64,000 nucleotides of DNA from Artemia franciscana. Taxonomy: Eukaryota; Arthropoda; Branchiopoda; Anostraca; Artemiidae. The translations under genes were made by a program, and so were the position numbers. Positions within the stretch are counted from its first letter, which is position 1, and each line of letters starts with the position of its first letter. The notes under the pieces were generated by a model, which was not told where the DNA came from, did no database searches, and saw only the letters and a program-made list of their open reading frames with translations. The DNA is taken from the NCBI RefSeq assembly GCF_032884065.1, contig NW_027063596.1:1260114-1324113 (forward strand), given 5' to 3'. Below are positions 32,092 to 42,317 of this stretch, piece after piece.

Positions 32092-35000
32092 TTATAACCC
32101 CAAATCCAAACGTTTAGTTTTTCTTATGTATTTCAGTAAAATATTTCTAACATTCCTAAATTTAAAAATCAAATCAAGATTAAACGGAAAAGGAACATTG
32201 ATACTATAAAGGTGAAATATTAATTCTAAACGTTCACGAGCATAAATAGGGCACTCAAAAAGAAAATGGGAACAAGTTTCATTTACACCGCAAAGGCACA
32301 ACTCCGTATCAATTTTGTTTATTCGGTGAAGAAAGAAATTTAGCCTGCAATGACCCGTAATAATCTGCGTTAGATGGTAGGAGGGCTGAACTTTGCAAAC
32401 AGCTAATAAATCTTCTGTTGAAGCAAAAAAGCGAATTGACCAAGAACTAACTTTATTCTTAAATTCTTCATACCATCGTCCGTAAAGTATATTTTTCAAT
32501 GCCTTTCTATTAATATGAAAGGTTGAAGTATGGATTTCTCGTACTGTCGAAAGGCCTAAGATATCTACTAATGATTCATCAGTGAAAGTACTATGATTGG
32601 ATGAGCGTTTAGAAAGGGGGAATTCAGGAGAAGTGAAATTTGGCCAGTGACTTGGACGGCCTTTTTTCGCATAGCGCAATGTCGCTAGCTCAGTCGCTCG
32701 GAAAGAAATTGGCAGTACCCCAGCAATGGCCGTAATTACGTCATTTTGGGCAGAACGGAAAGATTTTGAGATTATTATCATTGAAGTTCTTTGAGCAGAC
32801 TGTAGCATTTGTAAAATATTTTTCTTTCTAAGAGCTGAAAACCAAACTGATACCCCATACAAAATTGTACTTTCTATAACTGATTTATATAATTTTCTTA
32901 AAGCTTGTGGTTTGAGACCCCATGTCATCTTCGCTGCACAAAGGAGTCTCGTCGAATACTGCTTTGCAGCAGTAACTCGGGAAGAGACATGATCAGTCCA
33001 TAAAAGTTTCCTATCTAAAATAATTCCTAAGTAACGGACTTTTTGTTGTATATTAATTTTTTCTCCTCCAAAAAAAAAGATTTACAACAGGAACTTTGTG
33101 TTTGTTTGTGAACAATACAGCTTCTGTTTTACGTTGGTCGAAAGTAAGTTTGTTTTCTGCAGCCCACACTTCAAACTTCTGAAATATTTTTTCCGCCAAA
33201 TTTTCTAAAAACAGAATATTTTTACCTGTTAAAATTACAGTGACATCGTCAGCATATGCCTGAATCGTACAATTTTCACCAAAATCCATTTCTAAAAGGT
33301 CATTTATGTTGATTAACCATAAAAAAGGAGACAAAATTGATCCTTGCGGACAAGACTTTTCCAACTTCCGGGATACATCTTTTCCATATGATACCGTCCT
33401 ATCTGATAAAAAACTTTTCACTAATCTTAACAATTGAGTTGGGCATTTCTTATCCTTGAGCTTTTTTAAAATACCTGGATGCCATGCATTGTCGAATGCT
33501 CCTTTAATGTCAAAAAAAAGGCAAAGTGTGAATTTCTTTTCCTCTTTATTTTTCTCAATAACGCTTACCATATTGTCAACTGCATCTATTGTACTTTTAC
33601 CCTTACAAAACCCAAATTGTCTTTTAGAAACCCAACAATTATCCAAACTAAGTTTATCTAATCTATTCATAATAATCCGTTCAAAAATTTTTCCGATGTT
33701 TGACAACAAGCTAATCGGGCGATAAGAACCGGGGTTACCATCATTAGTTTTCCCTTTTTTAAGAATTACTATAATATTTGCTTGTTTCCAAAGGACAGGA
33801 AAATATGATGTCTTTAGGCAACTATTAAAAAGCTTCAACAAAGTAGGTGATAAAACATTAATATTTTTCTTTATAGTAAAATTCATTATACCATCAGGTC
33901 CCGGAGCCTTCATGGGTTTGATTGACTTAATAACATCCTGTAAAATTTCCATGGTAATAGGTTCCATTTTATCCTGATTTTCACTAGAGATATTTTCTGT
34001 TTCATTTCTTATCAACTTTTGAGCAACACTGTCATTAGAATTATCATCTGACGAAAACCATTTACCTAGAAGTTGTTCTCCAGCCTCTTTAGGTGAATCT
34101 GTCATCGACCCATCTTGTTTTAAAATATGAACTGGGAGAGTTGCAGAGCCTTTTAACTTGCAAATTTTATTTATAGTGTTCCAAGGGTCCAAACTAGCTT
34201 TTTCTTCGCAAAACTTTTTCCAATCTTCCTTTTTCGCTGCCAAAATTTTCGTTTTATAATCTAGATGTGTTTGATTCTTTATTTGCTCGCTTTCAACGGT
34301 ACCAAGTCTCTTATAGACCCTTTGAGCATGTCTGTACTTCTTTCTTAAATCTGTCAAATCTTGGTTCCACCACCTTGCATATTTGCTTTGTTTGTGACTA
34401 TTTTTAAGAGGGGTCGATTCCTTAGTTGCTTTTTGCATTAAATTCTTAATTTCATTAGCAGCACAATCAATTTCCTCCACCGAGGACATAGGTAGAGAAT
34501 AAATGTCATCGATTCCACGTAATAAAGTAGCACTAAAAGTATCCCATTTAGTTTTCTTATAAATGTATCTTGGCTCTTCAGTTTCAAATATGGGAAAATT
34601 AAACTCCAAAGTAAATAAAATATACGAGTGATCCGAAAGAGAAGGGTATTCATCAAGAACTTTCCAACACCTTACACTTTGAACAAGATTAGTACCTACA
34701 GCAGTAACGTCTGGGCTAGTTGTATTGCGTAGCCCATACGTTGTCTCACTAGGATCATTCACTACTAACAATGATTTACTAGCAAAAAAATCTTCAAGCT
34801 CCTTGCCTTTCTTGTCAGTTTGACTGTTACTCAGCCACAAAGGGCTTTTAGCGTTAAAATCCCCCCCAACAACGTAATTAGCAAAATGTCTGACCTTGTC
34901 TAAACAACTGATATTATCTGTCAATCGCTGCACCGAAGGAGGACAATATACCGAACAGAATGTCAAAGTTCTACTGTTCAAATAAACTGAGACTGTCACA

Positions 35001-35296
35001 CATTCATTAGACGAGAGGTTATGGTGTACGTCAGCTTTTAGACTATTTTTCACTAATACGGCAGCACAAAAAAATTTCTTATCTGTGTCAATTTTAGAGA
35101 AACACTTGTAACTATATGGAACACATGATATTTTACAGAATTTATTTACATACGGTTCTTGCAACAGAACTATATCCGGTTTCAGTTCTTCTATTGTTTT
35201 TTGCAACTGTAGGGCTGCTGAATAAGAATGTTGCAAATTAATTTGAAGCACTGTTAAGTTATTCTTATCAATATTCACATCTCGAGATTGAGTCAA
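32092..35296 (-). CDS. R1-like ORF2: endonuclease, reverse transcriptase, C-terminal Cys motif (one frameshift)
   Basis: This enzyme nicks target DNA and reverse-transcribes the element RNA there. Residues 1-230 are an APE-type endonuclease: Asn20, QEP with Glu47, GGDFNAKSPLW (Asp146) and SDH at 221-223. Residues about 425-730 are the RT, with KAPGPDG near 462, SYRPISLL, QFGFCKGKSTIDA, DIKGAFDNAWHPGIL, CPQGSILSPFLW, and YADD at 681-684. The frame then breaks at an A9 run (33070-33078 on the plus strand). The second piece (to 32092) continues with the RT thumb and a Cys-x-Cys-x(7)-His-x(4)-Cys motif within CLCGVNETCSHFLFECP. Total about 1067 codons, normal for the clade. The start is a TTG overlapping the ORF1 stop; the first ATG is near codon 270, inside the linker, so initiation must be non-AUG or coupled. 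The single-base slip is either a recent mutation or a sequencing error. Confidence 0.93.
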
Positions 35297-36414
35297 TTAA
35301 ACTGGATATTATTCTTTAAACGAGCAGTTAACTTCTTTGCAACCGGGCATTTGCTTAACTCATAGGCAGCATGCCCATCTGACTTAAGTTTGTTTTTTTC
35401 GCAAGCCCGGCAATTTGGGCGGGACGAAAAGGACTTGTCGCAATTTTTATAAGTGTGCGGGCCCATGCACCATGAGCATACTTCGTCCGCTCTACAATCT
35501 GTCTTCCGATGACCGTATAAGCAACATTTGCTACATCTTATCAAGTGTACATAGTCGTCGCAAGAGGCAAGGATAAAACCGATCCGTAAGCCTCTTTGGG
35601 ACAGTATAAATTGGCGGATCTTTGGACTCACTTCCACAACAACTTTCCTTTTCGACGCGTTTTCAAGAATGGTGATGATCCTGAAGCTTTCCCCTTCGTT
35701 GGCCATCCGCTGAATTTCTGGGTTACACTGCAGCAGGTATTTTTCACTTTCGTCTTTGACCTGAGGGGAGGGAGCCCCATTGACTAACATTCTTGGAAAG
35801 TGCTTTTTCACCTCTTTCGGTTTGTACTTCGTGTCCGACACTTTCTCTGTCAGTACTGACATGGCTGCCTCTAGCTCCCTTTTCGACCCCAATTCCAAGA
35901 TGACTCTACCTTCCTTCGCCGGAACAACTTTCTTCACGGAAAAATCGGAATTTTCTCCTTTGACAACTCTGCTGATTGATTCCGTAACTTGCATGGCTTC
36001 GTCAAAATTCATACGGTTTCGTTTTTCCACAGATACAGGCTCCAGAATCACAGAGAATGTTTCAGGACCCTTGAGCGCTTGGGCATAAGACGCCTGCTGG
36101 GGTGCGGGTACATAAATCTGTCCATTTTTTTGCGATTTTATCCGCTCAAGCTCTTTCTGGAGATTCACAACTTCATTCAGACGGGAATTTTCGATTCGGA
36201 GGAGTTCAATGTTCTCTTCGATTGTTCGTTGGTGAAGATATTGGATTCTGCTGCATATTTGGGAGGCATTAAATTTGCCACCGGGGACTTTGAATGACCC
36301 TATTACGTCCTTCAACATATCCAGCAGCACTGCAACACTTTTTTCATTCATGACAGTAAGAGACTCCAACGATTCGTGATCAGACGTCTCTAGGGACGAT
36401 TTTACTTTGGACAT
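35293..36414 (-). CDS. R1-like ORF1 (gag-like RNA-binding protein)
   Basis: 373 codons from an ATG at 36414 to TGA at 35295-35293, with no internal stop. ORF1 proteins of this clade bind the element RNA and form the particle that carries it to the nucleus. A helical, probably coiled-coil stretch lies around residues 60-100 (heptad-like Leu/Ile/Glu/Lys). The C-terminus has three Cys-His knuckles: residues 294-307 (CSKCCLYGHRKTDC, classic CX2CX4HX4C), 313-325 (CSWCMGPHTYKNC) and 335-356 (spacing CX2CX9HX7C). Three such knuckles are usual for R1-clade ORF1. The stop codon overlaps the first codon of ORF2 in the sequence TAATTGA, pointing to translational coupling. No promoter can be defined beyond the 303-base 5' UTR. 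Confidence 0.92.
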   Translation of the reverse strand: MSKVKSSLETSDHESLESLTVMNEKSVAVLLDMLKDVIGSFKVPGGKFNASQICSRIQYLHQRTIEENIELLRIENSRLNEVVNLQKELERIKSQKNGQIYVPAPQQASYAQALKGPETFSVILEPVSVEKRNRMNFDEAMQVTESISRVVKGENSDFSVKKVVPAKEGRVILELGSKRELEAAMSVLTEKVSDTKYKPKEVKKHFPRMLVNGAPSPQVKDESEKYLLQCNPEIQRMANEGESFRIITILENASKRKVVVEVSPKIRQFILSQRGLRIGFILASCDDYVHLIRCSKCCLYGHRKTDCRADEVCSWCMGPHTYKNCDKSFSSRPNCRACEKNKLKSDGHAAYELSKCPVAKKLTARLKNNIQFN

Positions 36415-36717
36415 CTTCGAGTAACAAACTAGGTATCCCGATCACGGTATCCCGTTCACGGTTCAGCGTCTAAATGAACGCCATCTATAATAACTGAAAT
36501 TAGTAAGAATCTAATAATGTCAACGCCAAAAAAAAATTAGTTAGTTATTTCAAAAGATAGCTTCAAACAAATGCCAACTTTATGGGCAGATCTCAGTAAG
36601 GTAGGTTTAACCTAGCCCACTTAAGCATCCACAGATACACTGTATCAGTCAATCCAAGAGAATCATTGTAATCCAAATTTAATAATTTTCTCACTGTTTA
36701 CATTCAGACAAACTTAC
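36415..36717 (-). promoter_or_regulatory. 5' UTR (presumed internal promoter) of the R1-like element
   Basis: 303 bases between the target duplication and the ORF1 ATG. Because non-LTR elements carry their promoter downstream of their own 5' end, transcription control is inferred to lie here. There is a small repeated GATCACGGTATCCCGTTCACGG motif near 36439-36463. No defined promoter element was identified. Confidence 0.5.
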
Positions 36718-36730
36718 TATCCATGACTAT
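36718..36730. repeat. 13-bp target site duplication, right
   Basis: Identical to 31776-31788. The sequence continues into repeat P (TCAAGGTT), consistent with insertion beside or within that repeat. Confidence 0.85.
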
Positions 36731-37190
36731 TCAAGGTTAAAAAAGCAACAACAAAGAAACCTTTAGTCAAGCTAAAAAAAATCAAAAAAAAATCTTCATA
36801 ATGAAATAGAATATATAAATAAACAACATTTGATTGTTAAGAGATGAGGTAAAAAATAATTAATATGGATCTGGCGAGGGAAAGAGTTAATGAGTCATTT
36901 TTTTGATTGTCAATACCTCTGGTGATTGTATGATACATTTGGTATACAAAAAGTAGGTACTATTGTTCTTTTCTCTTTTTCAACTAGTAAGGTTTACAGG
37001 ATGTAACTTTCTAGTCATTATTTTTATAAAATTACAAAAAAACAGTTACTATACAATTTGGAATAATTGCCAAAATAAGCCTTTAAGAATCTAATCTAGG
37101 CATATATGCTCAATCTAGCCACGTTTTAGTCAAGGCTTACCTATTTAGTTAAGTGCGTAATCCAGCCCATTTTAGCTAAAAACGTGTTGA
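36731..37190 (+). repeat. dispersed repeat P, copy 2
   Basis: Same order of words as 30759-31141 with small indels (for example 12 extra bases TAGTTAAGTGCG near the end). Confidence 0.85.
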
Positions 37191-38214
37191 AGTTTGACAG
37201 CCCGGGAATACTACTTTCTCTTCTGAGGAATATGGCTAGTTCCTTGTAGTGTTCCCCAGAAAAACAATGAATTTAATTGTATAACTAATCAGACATTGGC
37301 GAAATCGAGTTTTCATCTCTTATTTTAGTTTTCTCAGATAAATATTAGAACTTCAAATATCCAAAGTTGCAAAAATTTTAAATATGCTATGTAACGCTGC
37401 ACTGACAATGGCGCTAGTAGTTTGCAATTCATATAAAAAAAAATTCCACTTCTTATCTGATTCTGCACTCTTTAATGCTAGAGTGAATCCCGACAATTTA
37501 ATTTTCCAAGATTCTATTTTAATTCGAATCGACTACAACCTCATTGTTCAGTTCCATTATTCAGCCTCTTCTTTTTATTTTTTAATATTTTAGTAGGCTA
37601 ACCCCATGTCCTGTTAAATTAATTTCAGTTTTACGGCTTGTGTCCTTATTGAAAATATTGCAAACATCTAATAAATTCGAGAAAAGATGGACTCGCTTTG
37701 GCCTCTTATTGGCTGCCTTAAAGAATGTGCTATTAATGTGCTAGAATGTGGATTAATATATAACCACGAAGAAGAGATAAAACGAGGATAATATATAATT
37801 TCGAATCCTTACTTTCAAACCCCATTCCTATTTACCATCCAAAGATTTCCTCAAGTTCCTTTTTGGAGCGGGGTCAACTCTGGCTGACTTTAAATTTGCT
37901 AATTTGAGAATTTGCTAAACATGAGCAAAATACAGGGATATTGTCAATAAATTAACCTTCATCTTAAATATTTCTTCTTTTTTGTATACATTGCATTTAA
38001 CAGAAGCAAGAAAGAAAATATTCGACAGTTGAGAGAGAATGTCTGGTAGTTGTAGTTTTCACCGAATATTTTCACCAGTGTTTAAAAAATTACCTTAGAC
38101 GTAGATAAAAATCACTTATTTGGCTACTTACTATGTAAAATACATCAGAGAGACTGAAAAGATGGATTTTCAGCTTGCAAGCGTATTCCACTAATCTTAT
38201 ATATAAAAAGCACA
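37191..38214. other. anonymous AT-rich sequence
   Basis: No convincing gene or repeat. A 69-codon frame at 37384-37593 has no recognisable features. Confidence 0.5.
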
Positions 38215-38410
38215 TGTTTTTTTCAGGGGAGACCGCATCGAGCCAATTGACCTAGAAGATGGGGGAGGGCTCATTCAAACAGATGCTAAAGCTATTGTAC
38301 TTTTATTAAGCGACCAAAAATATTGGAGGACAACTAGGCCCCCCTCCAACACCCCTTTTTTTCAAAAGACATTCGATCAAAACTTTAAGATCACATTTGG
38401 CATACACTGA
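38215..38410 (+). repeat. internal fragment of the E family
   Basis: GGGCTCATTC, AAGCGACCAAAAATATTGGAGG, CTAGGCCCCCCTCC and ATCAAAACTTTAAGATCA follow the order found at 42755-42880 in copy E1. Termini are absent. Confidence 0.65.
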
Positions 38411-38717
38411 ATTGATCAAGTTTTCTTCTTTTGTTTAACCAAGAGGATTTACACGTTGTGACTCGCATTAATAATGAAAAAAGTAAAAGACCAATTGCCT
38501 TTACACACCTTTCTGAATAAAATGTATCAAGGTATGAACCAAAATAAAATTTAACGTTGTCATTTTAAAATACAATACTAAAAGATTTAGGGTAAGTCAT
38601 CGCTTCTCGCAATACCACAATTATACACAACTATCATATTTTTCATAGTAGCTGTGATCCACACCTAGAGCCAGTTGTAGTCTTTGCCACATGGGACCAA
38701 AAATGTGGAGCTTTTTA
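38411..38717. other. anonymous sequence
   Basis: Nothing recognised. Confidence 0.4.
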
Positions 38718-39222
38718 CCATTTCCAATTCGAGAGTGCAGTACTCCACTGATATGGTTCAGTTTTTTAAAGAAACACGTTGCTACTTTGTAGTGTCAGGT
38801 CCTTTTTATTTTTCTTGTTTTATTTTGAAAAGAAGTAGAAGTCTAAATTATTGAAAATGTACTCTCGGGGGGGGGGGATTTTTAATTTCTTTGTAAAGCG
38901 CTTGATTATGTCCTAAGGCATTTGCATCCAAAGAAGTTGAATAAATATTTTTTTTTTACTCTTTTTAAAGAAAGGCAACAAAATTGAGTGCAAAAAAGAG
39001 TGCATTAGTTACCATTTTACCATTTCCAATTCGAAAGTGCAGTGGTTAATATGTTAAACACGTTGTGACTCTGTAGTGCCAGGTCGTTTTTGTTTTTCTT
39101 GAGTTATTTATAAAAGAAGAAGCCGTTTAAATTATTAAAAGTGTACTCTGGAGGGTGATTTTTTCTTTTCTTTATAATGTGCTTAATTATGTCATAAGGC
39201 ATTTGTGTTTTCGTTGATTAAC
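38718..39222. repeat. diverged tandem duplication (~290-bp period)
   Basis: ACCATTTCCAATTCGAGAGTGCAGT at 38718 and ACCATTTCCAATTCGAAAGTGCAGT at 39019 start two units. Both continue with AACACGTTG, AGTGTCAGGTC or AGTGCCAGGTC, TGTACTCT-GG and TATGTC-TAAGGCATTTG. The first has a G10 run at 38870-38878. Confidence 0.8.
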
Positions 39223-39225
39223 AGT

Positions 39226-41039
39226 GTTTATGTTTTGTTGTAAAATTGACTCTACAACTTTGTGTCAGCAGAGGGATATTTTCTATGTCATTTTGTATCT
39301 GTCTTTTCTCCAAATGAACACTCGTATACGTGCCTGTATGTAAAGCTCGGATAATGATGTTATTCAAAAAGCTTATTGTTATTTTTGGTTCTCACACTAT
39401 TCTACAGTTTTGCTGTTTATTTTTACATTATTTTATTATTTATTATTTTTTACTTTACCCTCTGTTATTTATTTTGGCAATTTGTTTTCATTTAGTCACT
39501 ATTAATGTGAATATTTTACAGATTTTCATGTTTTTACTTGTTCAAAGAAGTGGAATCAATCGTTATTTTTTATTCTTTTCAAAGAAAGGCAACAAAATTG
39601 AGTAGAAAAAATAGCAGGAGATAGCAGGGTTATGAAAGCAGGTTAAGACAAAATCTACCTCAAGGATTACAAGGGGGTTGACCCCAAAGGTAAAATTAAT
39701 TAACATTTCGAAGTTGTAAACGAAACAGTTGACTAAAAATTTTGTCGGATATCATAGGGGTCAGAGGACGGCTGGAATGCAAAAAATAAGCCAGTAGGAA
39801 AGCTTATCGTCACCCGGTAGCTTTTGATATTTAAAAAGGAACCAATAACTTCCAATTCAATCGAATGATCCCCCTCCCAAGTTTCTAAGATATTATCTTC
39901 CGTTTGCGGAAAAAAATCCTTTTCTGACCCTTTTTTGAGATGCATTTTGAGGGGAGTCAATAGATTCATTCTAGAACTCTGAGTAATTTTAGCTGTCTTC
40001 AATGTTGCATTTGTGTATATTTTTATTGGGGTTATTTCTTTATTTACTTTATTTACTGTTTAATTATAAAACAGCATAACTTTTTATAGCTTATCGATAT
40101 GATGTCTGAATTAATACTCACTTGAAACCAAAAGAAAAAGAGAGTTGATCTTTTATGTTTTACCCTCCTTTTAGGCTGCACTTTGAGAGGAAGCAATACT
40201 TATTTTTATTTTCCCTCTGGATTGGGGTCTCTTTAGTCTTATGTTGTAAGTCTTAAACCAATTCGAAGCATTCGACTATTTTTTGTAATTTTACATATTG
40301 ATGCCTAGCCTGCAATCTAGAGGGGAAATCTTTATACTAATTGAAGCTTAGAATATTTATTTTAATGTTGGAAGTACCTCTGTTTACAGAGTCCAAGCAA
40401 GATTTTTAATGGGATATAATAAACCTATATTTGGAGAAGATCAACCATGTCTCGCATGACGAAATAAAATCTTATGAAGGGGGACTAGATGTTTTTTATG
40501 TAGGTGTCAGTTGTGTTTAATACAGTTGCATGGAAATCGATATCTTCATTGAGCATGGCCTAAGAACTAGACACAGGAAAACTGTTAAGACATGATAGAT
40601 TTCTGCTGATATATTCCAATATCTTATAGAACCCTGCATCATTCTATTTAATGCTGCTGTATTATACCTTTGCCTATTAATATGTTAATTTTTCCCTAGA
40701 ATTTTCACTGGAATGTCTTGAGAGAATACCTTTCCTAGACCTGTTTTATAAACTCATTAGCGTTTTTCTGCTTGAGTTAATTAATTAAATATTTACTACA
40801 GTAAACTTTTATATTTTTAATTGGATACATGAGTTCCCAATCTAATACGTTGCTCTAACATAGGTAGATATCTTTTTTTTTGTACTAGACTTAATGACTT
40901 CTAGATGTAATTTTGCAGTTAGTTCTGGCACCAATAATTTTACTCAGTTTTTAATTTTGAATCTATTCATTCGGGAAAGGGGAGATAATCAAAGAGAACT
41001 GAGTTAAAGCTCCACAATTGACCCTCAATTATGGAGCGA
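39226..41039. other. anonymous AT-rich sequence
   Basis: No supported feature. Frames at 39330-39605 and 39733-40002 show no recognisable domain. Confidence 0.5.
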
Positions 41040-41350
41040 TAATTCTTGCTAGTATTGGAAAGTTTTAGCATATTCCACCTCTTAATTGTTCAAATAGAAC
41101 CAGGGCTGGTTTCCCTGCTAGATTTTCGGGGTCCCATGTTTGGAGTTTGAATCCAGAGAGCATTTGGGTGGTTGAGAACCTCGGGTTATTTAAAAGCATT
41201 TTGAAAAAATATTTATTAGGAAAATATATTTAGTCTTATTCATTTATTATAATTAATATTGTTCCTATTATGATTATTATTATGGTAGATTGGTTGATGA
41301 GAGATTGGTTATAGTTTTTATTTTGGTTATATAATCTATCTATTTTTTAT
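41040..41350 (+). pseudogene. possible C-terminal tail of a non-LTR ORF2
   Basis: A plus-strand frame reads NPESIWVVENLGLFKSILKK, then YLLGKYI and a stop near 41231. The pattern Pro-x-Ile-Trp, about ten residues, Phe-Lys, Leu-Lys-x-Tyr-Leu resembles the last residues of CR1/L2-like ORF2 proteins (compare PSVWNSLPVSVRKAEHLPQF near 58290 on the minus strand). A T/A-rich tail follows. Only this end can be recognised. Confidence 0.35.
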
Positions 41351-41735
41351 TTAATTTAATTTTTTGTTGATTTGATTAATATTTTATTTTTAAAAAATGT
41401 AAGTAGCCGCATCTTTTTTTGTATCTTTTTGGGATGTTATTAGTAAATTAGATATTTAGTTTTTTTTTGTTCGTAAATAAATTCAAAATTGAATTGAAAA
41501 AAATTAATTCTTATAATATTTATATGTTATTTTCTTTTTTTTTGTTTGCTTTTCGTAGATAATAACCTATGAGGTCATCAAGATAATAATGCGCAAAAAA
41601 GAATTTGTAATCTTGTTATCAGTTTTGCTTGGTTTTCTTTGTCGTTAGTTTAAGAAATTTGGGATTTTTCGGTTTTTGTAAGTTTTTAAAATTTATTCTT
41701 TTATATAGCCAGATAAAAGGAAAATTATGCATGTT
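41351..41735. other. AT-rich sequence, nothing recognised
   Basis: T-rich runs only. Confidence 0.45.
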
Positions 41736-42317
41736 TAATAATTTATTTTATGCTCCCTGAAATCAGTCTTAAACTGCTGTATGTAGCCTACGCAAAAAAA
41801 CGATTTTGTTCAAAATTCTTCTGGAGGTTATATTCAAATTTCTTTTAGGCTGACGCAAAAATTTGTTTTTGAGTTAAGATCTAATTTTTGGTTTTCACAA
41901 TTAAAAAGCCTTTAAATATTTTGAGATAAAAACTTGAAAACATTAATTTTCTAATAAAAAACAAAACAGAATTTTGTGAGAAAACAGTATTTATAATATT
42001 CCACTCTAGTTGTTTTAAGCCAGCGATGTCACCCATTTGTGGGCCTCGCCAGGGGCGCTGCTAAAGGGAGGAGGAAGAAAACATAAATCCCCCACCCCAA
42101 ATTTCCAAGACATCTTCGAATTTAGCTTCCTTTTTGTTTAATTTTGCTCTTGTGTCTGCGTTTGTCGGCACGCTGGACGATTTTTTCGGGGTGATCTTTA
42201 TATCCCCACTGCAATCCCAAGAGCGCCCCTGGCCCCACTTATTTAGAAAAAGTACAGCTTTTCCTTTCATGGACTACTCTGTACTTTTAAATTGGGAATT
42301 CCTCAAGTATTTTGATA
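41736..42317 (+). repeat. dispersed repeat R, second copy, left part
   Basis: Aligns to 1763-2365 in order (AAAACAGTATTTATAATATT, CCAGGGGCGC, GACGATTTT, AAAGTACAGCTTTTCCTTT). It stops at ATTTTGATA, where element E1 begins. Confidence 0.85.

Larger units (their letters stand above)
31789..36717 (-). mobile_element. near-complete R1-clade non-LTR retrotransposon
   Basis: About 4.93 kb between perfect 13-bp direct repeats. Order on the minus strand: 5' UTR (36717-36415), ORF1 with three zinc knuckles (36414-35293), ORF2 with endonuclease, RT and C-terminal Cys motif (35296-32092), 3' UTR (32091-31801), and a short ATTC-type tail (AATTCATTCATTC, at 31789-31802 on the plus strand). Both ORFs lack internal stops apart from one homopolymer frameshift, so the insertion is young. 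The R1-like signature is DIKGAFDNAWHPGIL in the RT palm and GGDFNAKSPLW in the endonuclease. It sits in a dispersed-repeat context, not in rDNA, so it is not the rDNA-specific R1 itself. Confidence 0.93.

Noticed and set aside
31776..36730. Site-specific rDNA R1 element
   Set aside because: Clade signature fits R1, but the flanks are dispersed repeat P and anonymous AT-rich DNA, not ribosomal sequence.
39733..40002. 89-codon minus-strand frame
   Set aside because: No motif, no neighbouring support, and no second copy in the window to compare.
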